Assembly (NCBI RefSeq): GCF_003688595.1
Contig: NZ_RCWT01000016.1
Span: 1 to 64,000 of the forward strand
Length of the DNA stretch: 64,000 nucleotides
Direction of reading: 5' to 3'
Origin: Sphingomonas sp. PP-F2F-G114-C0414
GTDB taxonomy: Bacteria; Pseudomonadota; Alphaproteobacteria; Sphingomonadales; Sphingomonadaceae
A program made the position numbers and the translations under genes. The notes beneath the pieces are model-generated. The model had not been told where the DNA came from and did not search any database. It saw nothing but the letters and a program-made list of their open reading frames with translations. Of the stretch, positions 17,696 through 27,144 are shown one piece after another (the stretch's first letter is position 1; each line of letters starts with the position of its first letter).

Positions 17696-18778
17696 ATGCG
17701 TGTTCTTGCCCTCACCAAATATGAAAGGCAAGCCGCAAGTACGCGACAACGCCTTTTGCAATATCTGCCGATTTTGGCCGATCAGGGAATCGAGGTTGAC
17801 GTAAAGCCTTTGTTCAACGCGCAATATCTAAGTGATTTGGCGCAAAGCAAACCCAAAAACAGAGTGTTGGTCGCAAAGTCCTATATCAACAGGCTTGGCG
17901 TTCTGTTGAAGAACCACGACTATGATCTGAATTGGATACATTTCGAGGCGCTGCCTTTCATGCCGGCATTTGTGGAGCTGCTGGCGATGAAGGGCGGCCC
18001 GCCATTCATGGTCGATATGGATGACGCGATCTTCCATCAATATGATGCTCATGCCAATGGTGCTGTCCGCAAGGCACTAGGTGGGAAGATCGCCACCTTG
18101 CTCGACCATGCGGCGCTGGTCGTCGCTGGCAATGCGTATCTGGCGGAGTATGTGCGATCGCACGCCGATGTCAGGATCATTCCCACCGTGGTCGACATCG
18201 AGGCCTATATTCCCACGAAGCAGGACAGTTCGCCAACGTCCAGGGGTGGGACGGTAGGATGGATCGGGTCGCCATCGACATGGCGCTATGTCGAACCGAT
18301 ATTGCCCGAGTTGCTGCCTCTTATCGAGCGCGCAGGCTGGCGGTTTCGCGCGGTCGGTGCAGGGCCGATGGCAGATCGCCATGCGGGCGTGGACAATATT
18401 CCGTGGCAGGAAGCGACTGAGATCGCCGAAGTCCAGCAGATCGATATCGGCATCATGCCGTTGCCGGATGAGCCATGGGCGCGTGGCAAGTGCGGGTACA
18501 AGCTGATTCAATACATGGCGTGCGGACTTCCCACGCTTGCGTCGCCGGTAGGGGTGAATGCCCAGATCGTCGAAGACGGCAGGACGGGTTTTCTGTGCAC
18601 GTCGCCCGAGGCTTGGCGTGATCGCATCGGTTTGCTGATGAACGATGCCGGGCTGCGGGCTGCCATGGGCGCGAATGGCAGGGCGCGGGTCGAGGCGCAG
18701 TATTCACTCCAGTCGCAACGATCGGCAATGGCCAATGCCTTCCGTGATGCTGCGCAAGGTCGGCGCCGTGGGAAATAG
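17696..18778 (+). CDS. GT4-type glycosyltransferase
   Basis: 360 residues. It starts LALTKYERQAASTRQRLLQY, a pattern seen in EPS glycosyltransferases. The C-terminal GT-B half has GWIGSPSTWRYVEPILPEL, the loop IMPLPDEPWARGKCGYKLIQ with the acidic/Lys donor-binding pattern, and YMACGLPTLASPVGVNAQIV, typical of GT4. It should be a retaining, cytoplasmic enzyme adding one sugar to the lipid-linked repeat unit. It is first in an operon of seven genes with overlapping or near-overlapping ends (17696-24927). Donor and linkage unknown. Confidence 0.88.
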   Translation: MRVLALTKYERQAASTRQRLLQYLPILADQGIEVDVKPLFNAQYLSDLAQSKPKNRVLVAKSYINRLGVLLKNHDYDLNWIHFEALPFMPAFVELLAMKGGPPFMVDMDDAIFHQYDAHANGAVRKALGGKIATLLDHAALVVAGNAYLAEYVRSHADVRIIPTVVDIEAYIPTKQDSSPTSRGGTVGWIGSPSTWRYVEPILPELLPLIERAGWRFRAVGAGPMADRHAGVDNIPWQEATEIAEVQQIDIGIMPLPDEPWARGKCGYKLIQYMACGLPTLASPVGVNAQIVEDGRTGFLCTSPEAWRDRIGLLMNDAGLRAAMGANGRARVEAQYSLQSQRSAMANAFRDAAQGRRRGK

Positions 18779-18780
18779 CC

Positions 18781-20274
18781 TTGGAAAATAGCGCCGTGGA
18801 AAACAGCAACGAATCGATGAAGCGGACGCTGCGGTCCACCGGGCTGATCGGCGGAGCTACGGTGATATCGCTGCTAGTTGGTCTTGGCCGGATGAAGGTA
18901 ATTGCGCTCTTAACGGGCCCTGCCGGAGTCGGTCTGTTTGGCCTACTTAACGTACTATGGTCCACGGGCTCCGCTTTAGCGGGCCTGAATCTTGGCGTCA
19001 GCGGTGTGCGGCAAATTAGCGAGCATGATACCGACACCGAAGCGAGGTCTTTAGCAGAGTCTGCGGTCTGGTATTTTGCGCTTGTCGCGGCGGTCGTCGG
19101 CGGGGTCGGTCTGTGGGGGTTTGAGAGGTTCTATACAGATGGTGCCGGCGCTTCGCCAACCGTGCCGTGGATTGCTCTGGCGGTTGCAGTCGCGGTGATC
19201 AACGCCGCGCAACTTGTCTTTCTTCAGGTTTACAGCCGTATCGGCGATATTGCCCGTATCCGCATTTATGGTTCTGTGCTCGGTGCGATTGCTGGCGTAA
19301 TCGCGGTTGCCGCGACTGGAACACCGGGCCTGTATATGGCGGTGCTTGCAATGCCGTTGGCAAGTTTGCTGGTTACGGTTCCCTATTTTCGTCGAGTGCC
19401 CCGCATGCCTTGGCGCCGGTTTGATAAAGCGGTTCTGGGCGAGTGGCGTGCGCTCTTGATGCTCGGTATCGGCGTATCCGTAGCGGCTTGGATAGGCAAT
19501 TTTGGCCAGCTTTGGGTAAGGTGGATTATTACCGAACGCGGTAATCTTCAGGCAGCGGGCTTCTTTCAGGCAGCCTACACCCTAACCAATGTGAATCTCA
19601 GCATAGTTTTGGCCGCTATGAGCGTAGAATATTTCCCTAAACTTAGTTCTTCAGCAGATAATTCTTCCGGCCTTACGGATATATTGAATGAGCAATATAG
19701 GCTAGCATTGATATTATCGGCGCCGATATTAATATCAGCAGTAGCTGCAGCGCCATGGATTATGCCATTACTATACAGTAAAGATTTTTCTAATGCCGTG
19801 CCATTGTTTCAGTGGCAAGTAGCTGCGGACAGTCTGAAAATACTAAGTTGGGCGCTTGGATATATTCTTATAGTTACACGTAGTGTGTTAGGATTTATTG
19901 CAGCGGAATTAGCTTTTGACGTATTTTTGGTTGGAGTGCCATGGATATTCTTTGCGACTATGGGCCTCAACAGTATTGCCGTTGGATATGCTGCCGGCCT
20001 GATATCGTCGGTTGCAGTGTCGGTGATATTAAGTATGCGGCGGGGTGTAAGATTATCATGGGAAAACTGGGCAGTAACTCTGGTCGTGTGCGCTAGCGCA
20101 GTTGGCATATGCCTCGTTTCGATTGAATCGCACATTGCAGGGCTTATGGTCGGTATGCTGGTCGCAACAGTTTTCGGAGTCCGTGGACTGAAAGCGATAG
20201 GCGCCGCTGATGCAGCCATAGGCGAACGCCTGAGGCGGATCATCGGAAAATTCAAAGGGGCGGTACGCTTATGA
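18781..20274 (+). CDS. wzx: Wzx-type polysaccharide flippase
   Basis: 497 residues with about 12-14 hydrophobic segments and short loops. The opening MKRTLRSTGLIGGATVISLL then LLTGPAGVGLFGLLN resembles O-antigen translocases of the MOP superfamily. It would flip the undecaprenyl-linked repeat unit to the periplasm. The start is TTG 18781, two bases after the previous gene; ATG 18817 is an alternative. From about 19600 the gene becomes clearly richer in A/T and in rare codons (ATA, TTA), and this continues through the next gene. Confidence 0.9.
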   Translation: MENSAVENSNESMKRTLRSTGLIGGATVISLLVGLGRMKVIALLTGPAGVGLFGLLNVLWSTGSALAGLNLGVSGVRQISEHDTDTEARSLAESAVWYFALVAAVVGGVGLWGFERFYTDGAGASPTVPWIALAVAVAVINAAQLVFLQVYSRIGDIARIRIYGSVLGAIAGVIAVAATGTPGLYMAVLAMPLASLLVTVPYFRRVPRMPWRRFDKAVLGEWRALLMLGIGVSVAAWIGNFGQLWVRWIITERGNLQAAGFFQAAYTLTNVNLSIVLAAMSVEYFPKLSSSADNSSGLTDILNEQYRLALILSAPILISAVAAAPWIMPLLYSKDFSNAVPLFQWQVAADSLKILSWALGYILIVTRSVLGFIAAELAFDVFLVGVPWIFFATMGLNSIAVGYAAGLISSVAVSVILSMRRGVRLSWENWAVTLVVCASAVGICLVSIESHIAGLMVGMLVATVFGVRGLKAIGAADAAIGERLRRIIGKFKGAVRL

Positions 20275-21188
20275 CGCTAGTATCGGTCATTGTTCCAATG
20301 TGGAACGACGCATCCTATATTATTGAGTGTCTTAACTCCATCGATACTACCGATGACATGATTGGTGAGGTCATTGTCATTGACAATGCCTCAACGGATA
20401 ATTCGGTTTCATTGGTAACCTTGGCGAATATACCTAAAGTTAAAATAGTTCGTAACTCTGCTAATGTGGGGGCGGCAAGGGCTCGGCACCAAGCCATAGC
20501 ATTATCGTCCTATCCATTGATCACCTTTCTCGACTCAGATGATATTCTTGGTCCCAACGCAGTAAGAGATGCGGCTTCGGACCTAGTTAATCGTCAGCTC
20601 GACATTTCAATATATACTATGCTAAGACTTGATTCAAGTGGAAAGACTCATTTTTATATACCGCCGTTAACAGAAGTTATTAGTGGAAATGAGGCTTTTG
20701 GTCGAACGATCGGTGGGTGGGCAATTCATCCTATGGGTGTATTTAAAAGAGAAGTTTACGATACGGCCACAAATGACTTTGATTTTCATGGTCACTCGGA
20801 TGACGAGGTAATTACGCGATATATTTTTCTATCTGCTGCACAGGTAGGTGGAAATCAGGGAGTTTACCTATATCGTGACAGGACTCGCGAATATACTGCT
20901 CAGCAAATATTAGGGCAGGCTCTTACAAATATGCGAACTTTACGGCTTGCTATCCAACATGGTGTTGCCGTTAACAAGTTACGCATCGCGAGGAACAACA
21001 TTATTTTAAATCTACTGGCTATCGTCAAAAGGGGAATTCCGTTTGCCAAAGATAAGCCGGTAATATTGGATATTGCTAAAAGTGTAGTTGCACTTGATAT
21101 ACCTTGGCATATTCTGGATATGCCATATAGGGTCGCGATATACCTGCTTCGCCCTTTTTTGTCACTCCGTCATGGTCGCCATAGGTGA
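20271..21188 (+). CDS. GT2-type glycosyltransferase (A/T-rich gene)
   Basis: 305 residues from ATG 20271, overlapping the wzx stop by ATGA. GT-A fold: VSVIVPMWNDASYIIECLNS, IVIDNASTDNS, the nucleotide-sugar pocket NSANVGAARARHQAIA and the DXD-type FLDSDDILG. It is an inverting GT2 that extends the repeat unit. Base composition is strikingly A/T-rich with many ATA, TTA and AAT codons, unlike nearly all other genes in the window. This suggests recent acquisition, with the 3' half of wzx, from a lower-GC donor. Acceptor and donor unknown. Confidence 0.88.
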   Translation: MTLVSVIVPMWNDASYIIECLNSIDTTDDMIGEVIVIDNASTDNSVSLVTLANIPKVKIVRNSANVGAARARHQAIALSSYPLITFLDSDDILGPNAVRDAASDLVNRQLDISIYTMLRLDSSGKTHFYIPPLTEVISGNEAFGRTIGGWAIHPMGVFKREVYDTATNDFDFHGHSDDEVITRYIFLSAAQVGGNQGVYLYRDRTREYTAQQILGQALTNMRTLRLAIQHGVAVNKLRIARNNIILNLLAIVKRGIPFAKDKPVILDIAKSVVALDIPWHILDMPYRVAIYLLRPFLSLRHGRHR

Positions 21189-22378
21189 AGAGAGTTCTTT
21201 TCGTCACATGGGATGGCCCGCAGGTCAGCTATGTCGAAGGTCTCTTCGTTCCGATCTTCAAGGCTCTTGGGGGCAGGGGGTTTCATTTCGACATCGTGCA
21301 GTTCCGCTGGGGTTCCGATGACACCGCCGAGCCGCTGAAGCGCGTCTGCGCCGATGCCGGTATCGGCCTCCGCCTTCACAATGTTCTGCGGCGCGGGGGC
21401 AGCATGGGGGCGATGGCAACTGCAGTCGTCGGCGCGCGAGCCGTGCGGTCGGCCGCTGCGGCGTTCGGTAGCGATGTCATCATGCCGCGTAGCCTGATGC
21501 CGGCGCTGGCCATTCTGGCAGGGCGTCGCTGGACGCAGCCTATCATATTCGACGCGGACGGACTGCCGGCCGACGAGCGGGTGGAGTTCGCGGGTGTCGA
21601 TGCGAATGGTGCGCCCTATCGTTTGCTCCGCGAGATCGAGGCGTCGATGGTTCGGAAGGCCGATATCACGATCGCCAGAACCGATGCGGCCCGGGATATC
21701 CTTCTCGCACGTGCCGGGCCGGTGGTATCGCCGGCCCGGGTGCGCATCGTCACCAATGGGCGCGACGCAACGCTGTTCGCGCCCATCCCGCAAGCCGAAC
21801 GGGTGCGTATCCGGACCGAATTGGGGGTGGCGACGGATACGCCGCTGATTGTGTATGCCGGATCCGTGGGGCCGCAATATCGGCTGGAGGAAAGCGTCGG
21901 ATTGCTGGCTGCGGTGCGGCGCAAGCGGCCTGATGCCAAGCTGTTGATCCTGACCGGCTCGCCCGACCTGGTGCCTGACGCCTTGGCCGCTGTGCCGTAC
22001 AGCCCGCACCATGTGATCGTCCGCCGTGTCCCACCCGATGCGGTATCGGCCTATCTTGCCAGCGCCGACCTCGCTACCGCATACCGGAACACCGGATTCT
22101 CCATGCGCGCGGTCGCACCGGTCAAGGTCGCCGAATATCTATTGTGTGGAACGCCAGTGGTCGGCACGGCAGCGATCGGTGATGTGCGGAGCGCGGTCGC
22201 GGCAGGGGTCTTCATGGACGAAAGTGCAGGCCACGATGCTGCGGCCGAGTGGCTAGAAGAACGGTTGATGACGGCCGACGCCGAAGACATTCGGCGATAC
22301 GCGCGCGAGATCGGTCTTGCACACTTCTCTTTGGATCGTGCCGTCGGCGATTATGCGACCGCACTGGAGGCGATATGA
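21185..22378 (+). CDS. GT4-type glycosyltransferase
   Basis: 397 residues from GTG 21185 (overlap with the previous stop). GT-B architecture: the N-terminal domain KRVLFVTWDGPQVSYVEGLF contains IMPRSLMPALAIL and DADGLPADERVEF. The C-terminal domain contains IVTNGRDATLFAP, VYAGSVGPQYRLEESVGLLA and TAYRNTGFSMRAVAPVKVAE, then LLCGTPVVG. The usual Glu-x7-Glu donor motif is replaced by the MRAVAPVKVAEYLL segment, common in this subfamily. G/C-rich again, unlike the preceding gene. Its product feeds the same repeat-unit assembly. Confidence 0.87.
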   Translation: MKRVLFVTWDGPQVSYVEGLFVPIFKALGGRGFHFDIVQFRWGSDDTAEPLKRVCADAGIGLRLHNVLRRGGSMGAMATAVVGARAVRSAAAAFGSDVIMPRSLMPALAILAGRRWTQPIIFDADGLPADERVEFAGVDANGAPYRLLREIEASMVRKADITIARTDAARDILLARAGPVVSPARVRIVTNGRDATLFAPIPQAERVRIRTELGVATDTPLIVYAGSVGPQYRLEESVGLLAAVRRKRPDAKLLILTGSPDLVPDALAAVPYSPHHVIVRRVPPDAVSAYLASADLATAYRNTGFSMRAVAPVKVAEYLLCGTPVVGTAAIGDVRSAVAAGVFMDESAGHDAAAEWLEERLMTADAEDIRRYAREIGLAHFSLDRAVGDYATALEAI

Positions 22379-23361
22379 CAGCATTTGGAACGCCCTCTCG
22401 GTCATTATATGATTTTGAGGCTCGGACGGTTTGCCCTGCGTGTGAATGCCCGGACAGCACGATATTGTTCGAAAGCGGGTTTGATCAGGCCGGGATCGGT
22501 ACGTTTGTCCGGACCTATTACGGCGTCGATACCGCAAGGCTTTCACGAGCGACCTACCGACTTGATCAATGCGCAAAATGCGATCTGGTATATCAGCATA
22601 ATGTCGGTTCGGACGAGCTGTTGCGCGATCTCTATACCGATTGGGTCGAGAACCCGCAGGATCCGGAAGCGGAAATCGATACGTACCGGCGCGATATCCG
22701 GGCGCCGCTGCTGTCCCGCGATGCACATGAGGTGATGGCCGCCGCGTCGTATCTGGGCGTTCCGCTACAGGAGTTGCGGACGTTGGATTTCGGCATGGGG
22801 TGGGCATTGTGGGCGCGCATAGCAGCGATCCTCGGTTGCCAATCCTACGGATCCGACCTGTCGCAGTCGCGCATGGATTTCGCGCGTTCACACGGAGTGA
22901 AGGCCGTCGATCTGGAAGAGATCGATACGCTTCAGTTCGATTTCATCAACACCGAGCAGGTGTTCGAGCATCTGATCGCGCCGCTCGATATGCTCCGGCA
23001 TCTGGCTCAGGCGCTGCGCACTGGTGGCATCTTGAAGATATCGGTGCCGACCGCCCCGGACCGGATGTCGCTCATAAAGCTTCTGCGCGATGGAGAGTAT
23101 GCCGGCGATTATCCGACGATCGTGCCGGTTCAACCGCTGGAACATGTCAACCTCTTCTCCCGGCCGGCAATCGAGGCGATGGCAGCCGCTGCAGGGCTGG
23201 AGCCGGTCCTGCCAAGCATGCGTCATCGGTTTGCCTTCTTGCAGCACCGCGGCGCTGTCGATCTCGGCAAACCGAAAACGTTTGCAAAGGAGATGATCCG
23301 CCCCTGGTATCAGCATCACGACCGCCGCAACCTCTTCGTCTGGCTGCGCAAGTTAGAGTGA
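22375..23361 (+). CDS. Class I SAM-dependent methyltransferase with Cys-rich N-terminus
   Basis: 328 residues from ATG 22375 (ATGA overlap). The N-terminus has two CxxC-type pairs (VCPACECPDS and LDQCAKCDLVY), likely a zinc site as in C-methyltransferases of deoxysugar biosynthesis. The Rossmann part is LRTLDFGMGWALWARIA, then SDLSQSRMDFARSHG, with INTEQVFEHLIAPLDML. It probably methylates a sugar of the repeat unit. The glycine-rich motif I is unusual (DFGMGWAL). No C-terminal tailoring domain is evident. Confidence 0.82.
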   Translation: MTAFGTPSRSLYDFEARTVCPACECPDSTILFESGFDQAGIGTFVRTYYGVDTARLSRATYRLDQCAKCDLVYQHNVGSDELLRDLYTDWVENPQDPEAEIDTYRRDIRAPLLSRDAHEVMAAASYLGVPLQELRTLDFGMGWALWARIAAILGCQSYGSDLSQSRMDFARSHGVKAVDLEEIDTLQFDFINTEQVFEHLIAPLDMLRHLAQALRTGGILKISVPTAPDRMSLIKLLRDGEYAGDYPTIVPVQPLEHVNLFSRPAIEAMAAAAGLEPVLPSMRHRFAFLQHRGAVDLGKPKTFAKEMIRPWYQHHDRRNLFVWLRKLE

Positions 23362-23443
23362 ACGATACCGCGTGACGGTTACGTACTCCGTAGGCGTCAT
23401 CCTCAGGACCGTGCACCAATTCTCTCCATATCGGATACCCAAG

Positions 23444-23890
23444 ATGATTCACCCTTTGGCAAACGTGATGTCCGATGTCATCGGGGAGGGGACCCGCATC
23501 TGGCAGTTCTCCGTTGTCCTGGCCGGTGCCGTGATCGGTCGAGATTGCAATCTGAACGCCCATACTTTGGTCGAGGGCGGCGCGATATTGGGCGACCGCG
23601 TGACACTGAAGTGCGGCGTCTATGTCTGGGATGGCATAACGCTGGAGAATGACGTTTTCTGCGGGCCCAATGCCACCTTTACCAACGACAAGCGGCCCCG
23701 TTCCAAGCAGCATCCCACGGCTTACGCGCAAACCGTGGTCGAGCAGGGGGCTAGCATCGGTGCCGGTGCGATCATATTGCCGGGCGTGCGTATCGGCAAA
23801 GGCGCGATGATCGGCGCGGGGGCCGTCGTGACCCGCGACGTGCCGGCGGGGGCGACGATGGTGGGCAATCCCGCGCGGGCCGTCCAATGA
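23444..23890 (+). CDS. Left-handed beta-helix N-acetyltransferase (FdtC/QdtC-like)
   Basis: 148 residues from ATG 23444, where MIHPLANVMSDVIGEGTRIW matches the family start; the frame extends to GTG 23372. Hexapeptide repeats are clear (VLAGAVIGRDCNLN, IGAGAIILPGVRIGKGAMIG, ending MVGNPARAVQ). The sequence NATFTNDKRPRSK is a hallmark of acetyltransferases acting on dTDP-3-amino-3,6-dideoxyhexoses. With the FdtA- and FdtB-like genes at 26.0-27.6 kb it would complete synthesis of dTDP-Fuc3NAc or dTDP-Qui3NAc. The acyl group is inferred to be acetyl. Confidence 0.85.
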   Translation: MIHPLANVMSDVIGEGTRIWQFSVVLAGAVIGRDCNLNAHTLVEGGAILGDRVTLKCGVYVWDGITLENDVFCGPNATFTNDKRPRSKQHPTAYAQTVVEQGASIGAGAIILPGVRIGKGAMIGAGAVVTRDVPAGATMVGNPARAVQ

Positions 23891-24927
23891 CCAGTACAAG
23901 CACCATGCCGGATGATAGCGTCGTAGCGACCGCTAAACCGCCCTTGCTCACCTTTTGCATCATGGCGTTCAACCAGGAGCAGTTCGTCGAAACCGCGATG
24001 CGTGCGGTGTTTGCCCAGACCTACAAAAATTTGGAGATCATCGTCAGTGACGACGGTTCGTCCGACGGAACGATGCGCCGTATGGAGGCGGTCGCGGCGA
24101 CGTACGAGGGGCCACATCGCCTTGTGGTGCGCCGTAGCCCGACCAATCGCGGGGTCCTTCATCACCTCCTGGACATAGCCGAGCTGGCATCGGGCAGTTT
24201 GCTTATCGTCAGCGCGGCGGATGACGTGTCGCTGCCCCGGCGCACCGAGGTTATGGCCACTGCATGGTCCCGCCAGCCCTATGCGGCTGCGTTCGCCGAC
24301 TATGCGGTGATCGACGACATCGGCACGATCATCGACGATCATTACCGGTTCGACGATTCAGGATTTTCCCCGCAGGACTATATTCCCGAGACCAAGGGGA
24401 TAAACATCCACGGCGCCTCGTCGGTCTACGACATAGAGCAATTGAAGGCGCTGGGCCGACCCCGGGACGACGAGATGGTCTTGTTCGAAGATACCTGGCT
24501 CGGGTTGGCGTTCGCGTCGATGGGCGCTCGCATTGCCCATGTTCCCGACGTGCTGGTCCAATATCGCCGCCATTCGGGCGCGCTGACCAATTTCGAGAGC
24601 GCAGCCGGGACCGATCGCGAAGCGATCGAACGGGCAGACCGTGAATGGCAGCGGCGTTCTGCCGCCTTCGGGACAACGCTCGACAGTTTCAGGAGATGGC
24701 ATGGGCGGCAGGCTGAAGGCGAATTCCCCTTATCCAACCGGATCGATCGCGATATTGCCTATTTCGATCGCGTAGGCCGATGGAGCGATCTGAGCACATC
24801 GTCGCGACTGATGACGTTCCGCTTCGCAAGTCGCCGATGGATGAAGAGCGCCGTTGGAATCCGCGTTCTGCCCATGATCGCACGAACCCGCCTGCAACAG
24901 CTTAGACAAACATCGAAAGCTAGGTGA
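23887..24927 (+). CDS. GT2-type glycosyltransferase
   Basis: 346 residues from ATG 23887 (ATGA overlap with the acetyltransferase). GT-A domain with LTFCIMAFNQEQFVETAMRA, IIVSDDGSSDGTMRRME, SPTNRGVLHHLLD and the metal-binding region SAADDVSLPRRTEVM. The later FEDTWLGLAFASMG carries the candidate general base (ED). The C-terminal 90 residues are basic and probably lie on the membrane. It is last in the plus-strand operon. Being coupled to the acetyltransferase, it may transfer the acetamido-deoxyhexose, but this is inference. Confidence 0.88.
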   Translation: MTSTSTMPDDSVVATAKPPLLTFCIMAFNQEQFVETAMRAVFAQTYKNLEIIVSDDGSSDGTMRRMEAVAATYEGPHRLVVRRSPTNRGVLHHLLDIAELASGSLLIVSAADDVSLPRRTEVMATAWSRQPYAAAFADYAVIDDIGTIIDDHYRFDDSGFSPQDYIPETKGINIHGASSVYDIEQLKALGRPRDDEMVLFEDTWLGLAFASMGARIAHVPDVLVQYRRHSGALTNFESAAGTDREAIERADREWQRRSAAFGTTLDSFRRWHGRQAEGEFPLSNRIDRDIAYFDRVGRWSDLSTSSRLMTFRFASRRWMKSAVGIRVLPMIARTRLQQLRQTSKAR

Positions 24928-24936
24928 GCCGCACTG

Positions 24937-25908
24937 TCACCTATCGGCTTTAGAACGAATGTCGGCGCGCGCGCGTCTGAGACGGGAGCGCAGAGGTCGC
25001 GGTAAGGCGGCAAGTACGAGGTATCGTGCGTTCTGAGCGGCGAATTCCACAAGGGGTGCGGCATTTCGCCGTCGGCGGAAGAGCGTCAGATACGCCTTCC
25101 AAGACAAGGCAAACTCACCGACTCCCGCCGAAGCGCGACCCATGCCGGCATAAAAACCGTTCTCCATCGCCAGATATTCTGCTGCGGTGAAACGGTCGCG
25201 ATATTTGGCAAGCGTTATGAACGGATCGTTGAAGAACAACTCGACCCTCGTCGCCAGATTGTCTGCTCGGGCGGATTTCACGATTTGTGGGGTCGGATCA
25301 AATCCGATCGCGTAGCCATGGGCAGCGACCGCTGCATAAAAATCCAGATCCTCGCCAACGAGCGTTTCGTCAAATCCGCCGACTTGGTCGACCACCGATC
25401 GCCTTACCATGATACTTGGTGCGATCGCGGTAACGCCGCGAGCAACGAGTTCCTTGAAACACAAACCTTCGGCGGGCCGATAGCTGCCAAGCAGATTCAC
25501 CGGTGGTCCGCCGTCCTCGCTCTGAATCAAACCGTTGGCGTGGACCATGCCCGTCGTCGGACCTGCCGCGCTGAACATCGCGATTTGCCGCGCGATCTTT
25601 TCGGGCAGGAACCAGTCGTCCGACGCCAGTATCGCAATATATTCACCGTGCGAAGCGGCTATGCCGGCATTCAGTGCGGACGATACGCCGCCATTCTTTT
25701 TCGCTATGATCTTGAAGTCTTTTTCCGACTTGCTGCGAACCTGCTCTATCACCGCGAGCGTATCATCGGTTGATCCATCATCGACCACGATCAACTCGAT
25801 GTGGCGATAGGTCTGGGTCAAGACGCTGCGAATTGCGCGCTCGACATATTTATCGTGATTATAGGCGGGGATGATTACACTGACCAAGGGGTGCTCAGAA
25901 TTGATCAT
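24937..25908 (-). CDS. GT2-type glycosyltransferase
   Basis: 323 residues from ATG 25908 (MINSEHPLVSVIIPAYNHDK), with AGGATC upstream; an in-frame start at 25941 is weaker. Classic GT-A motifs: ELIVVDDGSTDDTLAVIEQV, KKNGGVSSALNAGIAASHGE, AILASDDWFLPEK (DXD position) and FDETLVGEDLDFYAAVAAHG (ED motif). It converges on the operon from the opposite strand, with 9 bases between stops. It probably adds another sugar of the repeat unit or a side branch. Confidence 0.88.
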   Translation of the reverse strand: MINSEHPLVSVIIPAYNHDKYVERAIRSVLTQTYRHIELIVVDDGSTDDTLAVIEQVRSKSEKDFKIIAKKNGGVSSALNAGIAASHGEYIAILASDDWFLPEKIARQIAMFSAAGPTTGMVHANGLIQSEDGGPPVNLLGSYRPAEGLCFKELVARGVTAIAPSIMVRRSVVDQVGGFDETLVGEDLDFYAAVAAHGYAIGFDPTPQIVKSARADNLATRVELFFNDPFITLAKYRDRFTAAEYLAMENGFYAGMGRASAGVGEFALSWKAYLTLFRRRRNAAPLVEFAAQNARYLVLAALPRPLRSRLRRARADIRSKADR

Positions 25909-26040
25909 GGATGATCCTGTTGAAATGGCATTGAGTAACATGCCGCATAGGTATCGTATCTGGCGCCCGGCGGTGCCCTGATCCGTGTGAACAGGACACG
26001 CGATTGATTGAAAAGATCGCCATATCAGGCAGCGATCGGC

Positions 26041-27144
26041 TTATATCACACACTTCCTGATAGCCTCGGCAACTCGCCTGGCATCGTCGAGGGCAAGATG
26101 CGGTCCTATGGGCAGGCTCAGCGTTTCTCGGGCAAGCCGCTCGGCGATCGGGAAGCTACCTTTGCCAAGCCCCAGATCGGCATAGGCCTGCTGCAGATGG
26201 GGCGGGATCGGATAGTGGAGCTGAGTCGCGATTCCCTGCTCCGCCAGGGCGGTACGGATCGCGTCGCGGTGTGGCGAGTGGATGACGAACAGATGCCAGA
26301 CGGGGTTGGCCCATTCGGGCACATGCGGCAACTGGATCGGGCAATCCGCCAACTCGGTCAGATAGAGGGCCGCGACCTGGGCACGGCGGGCGTTCCACGC
26401 GTCGAGATAGGGCAGTTTCGCCGCCAGCACCGCGGCGTGAAGCGGATCGAGCCGGGAATTGACCCCGCGCTCGTCGTTCACGTAACGCAGACGCGAACCG
26501 TAATTCCCCAGGACGCGGATACGTTCGGCGAGGTCGGCATCGTCGGTCGTGATCGCTCCGCCATCGCCCAAAGCGCCGAGATTTTTCGACGGATAGAAGC
26601 TCCAGCAGACGATATCGCCATATCCGCTGCCGACGCGCTGTCCTCGATATCGCGCACCATGCGCCTGGGCCGCATCCTCGATCAGTCTCAGGCCATGGCG
26701 GTCGGCGATATCCTTGATCGGCGCCATATCGGCCGGCTGGCCGTATAGGTGCGTCGGGATTATCGCCCGGGTTCGGGGCGTAATCCGCGCCTCGATCAGC
26801 AAGGGATCAAGATTGCTGCTGATCGGATCCGGTTCGACGAAAATCGGTGTAGCGCCAGCCATCGTTATGGCCAGCGCCGTCGCTACGAACGAATTGCTGG
26901 CGATGATGACCTCGTCGCCGGCACCGATGCCCAGCGCGCGGATCGCCAGGTGAAGGGCATCCAGCCCGTTGCCCACGCCGACGCAGTGCTTGGCACCGCA
27001 GAAATCAGCAAAACGCTCTTCGAACCGCGTGCAGATGGGGCCGCCCACGAACCAGCCGCTGGCCATGACCTCGGCGATCGCGGTATCGATCTCGTCCTTC
27101 AACTCGTCGTAGATAGGTTTTAATTCGAGGAAGGAAATCGTCAT
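26041..27144 (-). CDS. PLP-dependent dTDP-3-keto-6-deoxyhexose aminotransferase (FdtB/QdtB-like)
   Basis: 367 residues of the DegT/DnrJ/EryC1 family. Seen: the N-terminal FLELKPIYDELKDEIDTAI, phosphate-binding GNGLDALHLAIRALGIGAGD, the DAAQAHGARYRG aspartate motif, and Schiff-base lysine in SFYPSKNLGALGDGG. The start overlaps the fdtA-like stop (ATGA). The order matches FdtA-FdtB, so the substrate is likely dTDP-3-keto-6-deoxyhexose from the isomerase, giving a 3-amino sugar with glutamate as donor. Galacto or gluco configuration cannot be assigned by eye. Confidence 0.9.
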   Translation of the reverse strand: MTISFLELKPIYDELKDEIDTAIAEVMASGWFVGGPICTRFEERFADFCGAKHCVGVGNGLDALHLAIRALGIGAGDEVIIASNSFVATALAITMAGATPIFVEPDPISSNLDPLLIEARITPRTRAIIPTHLYGQPADMAPIKDIADRHGLRLIEDAAQAHGARYRGQRVGSGYGDIVCWSFYPSKNLGALGDGGAITTDDADLAERIRVLGNYGSRLRYVNDERGVNSRLDPLHAAVLAAKLPYLDAWNARRAQVAALYLTELADCPIQLPHVPEWANPVWHLFVIHSPHRDAIRTALAEQGIATQLHYPIPPHLQQAYADLGLGKGSFPIAERLARETLSLPIGPHLALDDARRVAEAIRKCVI

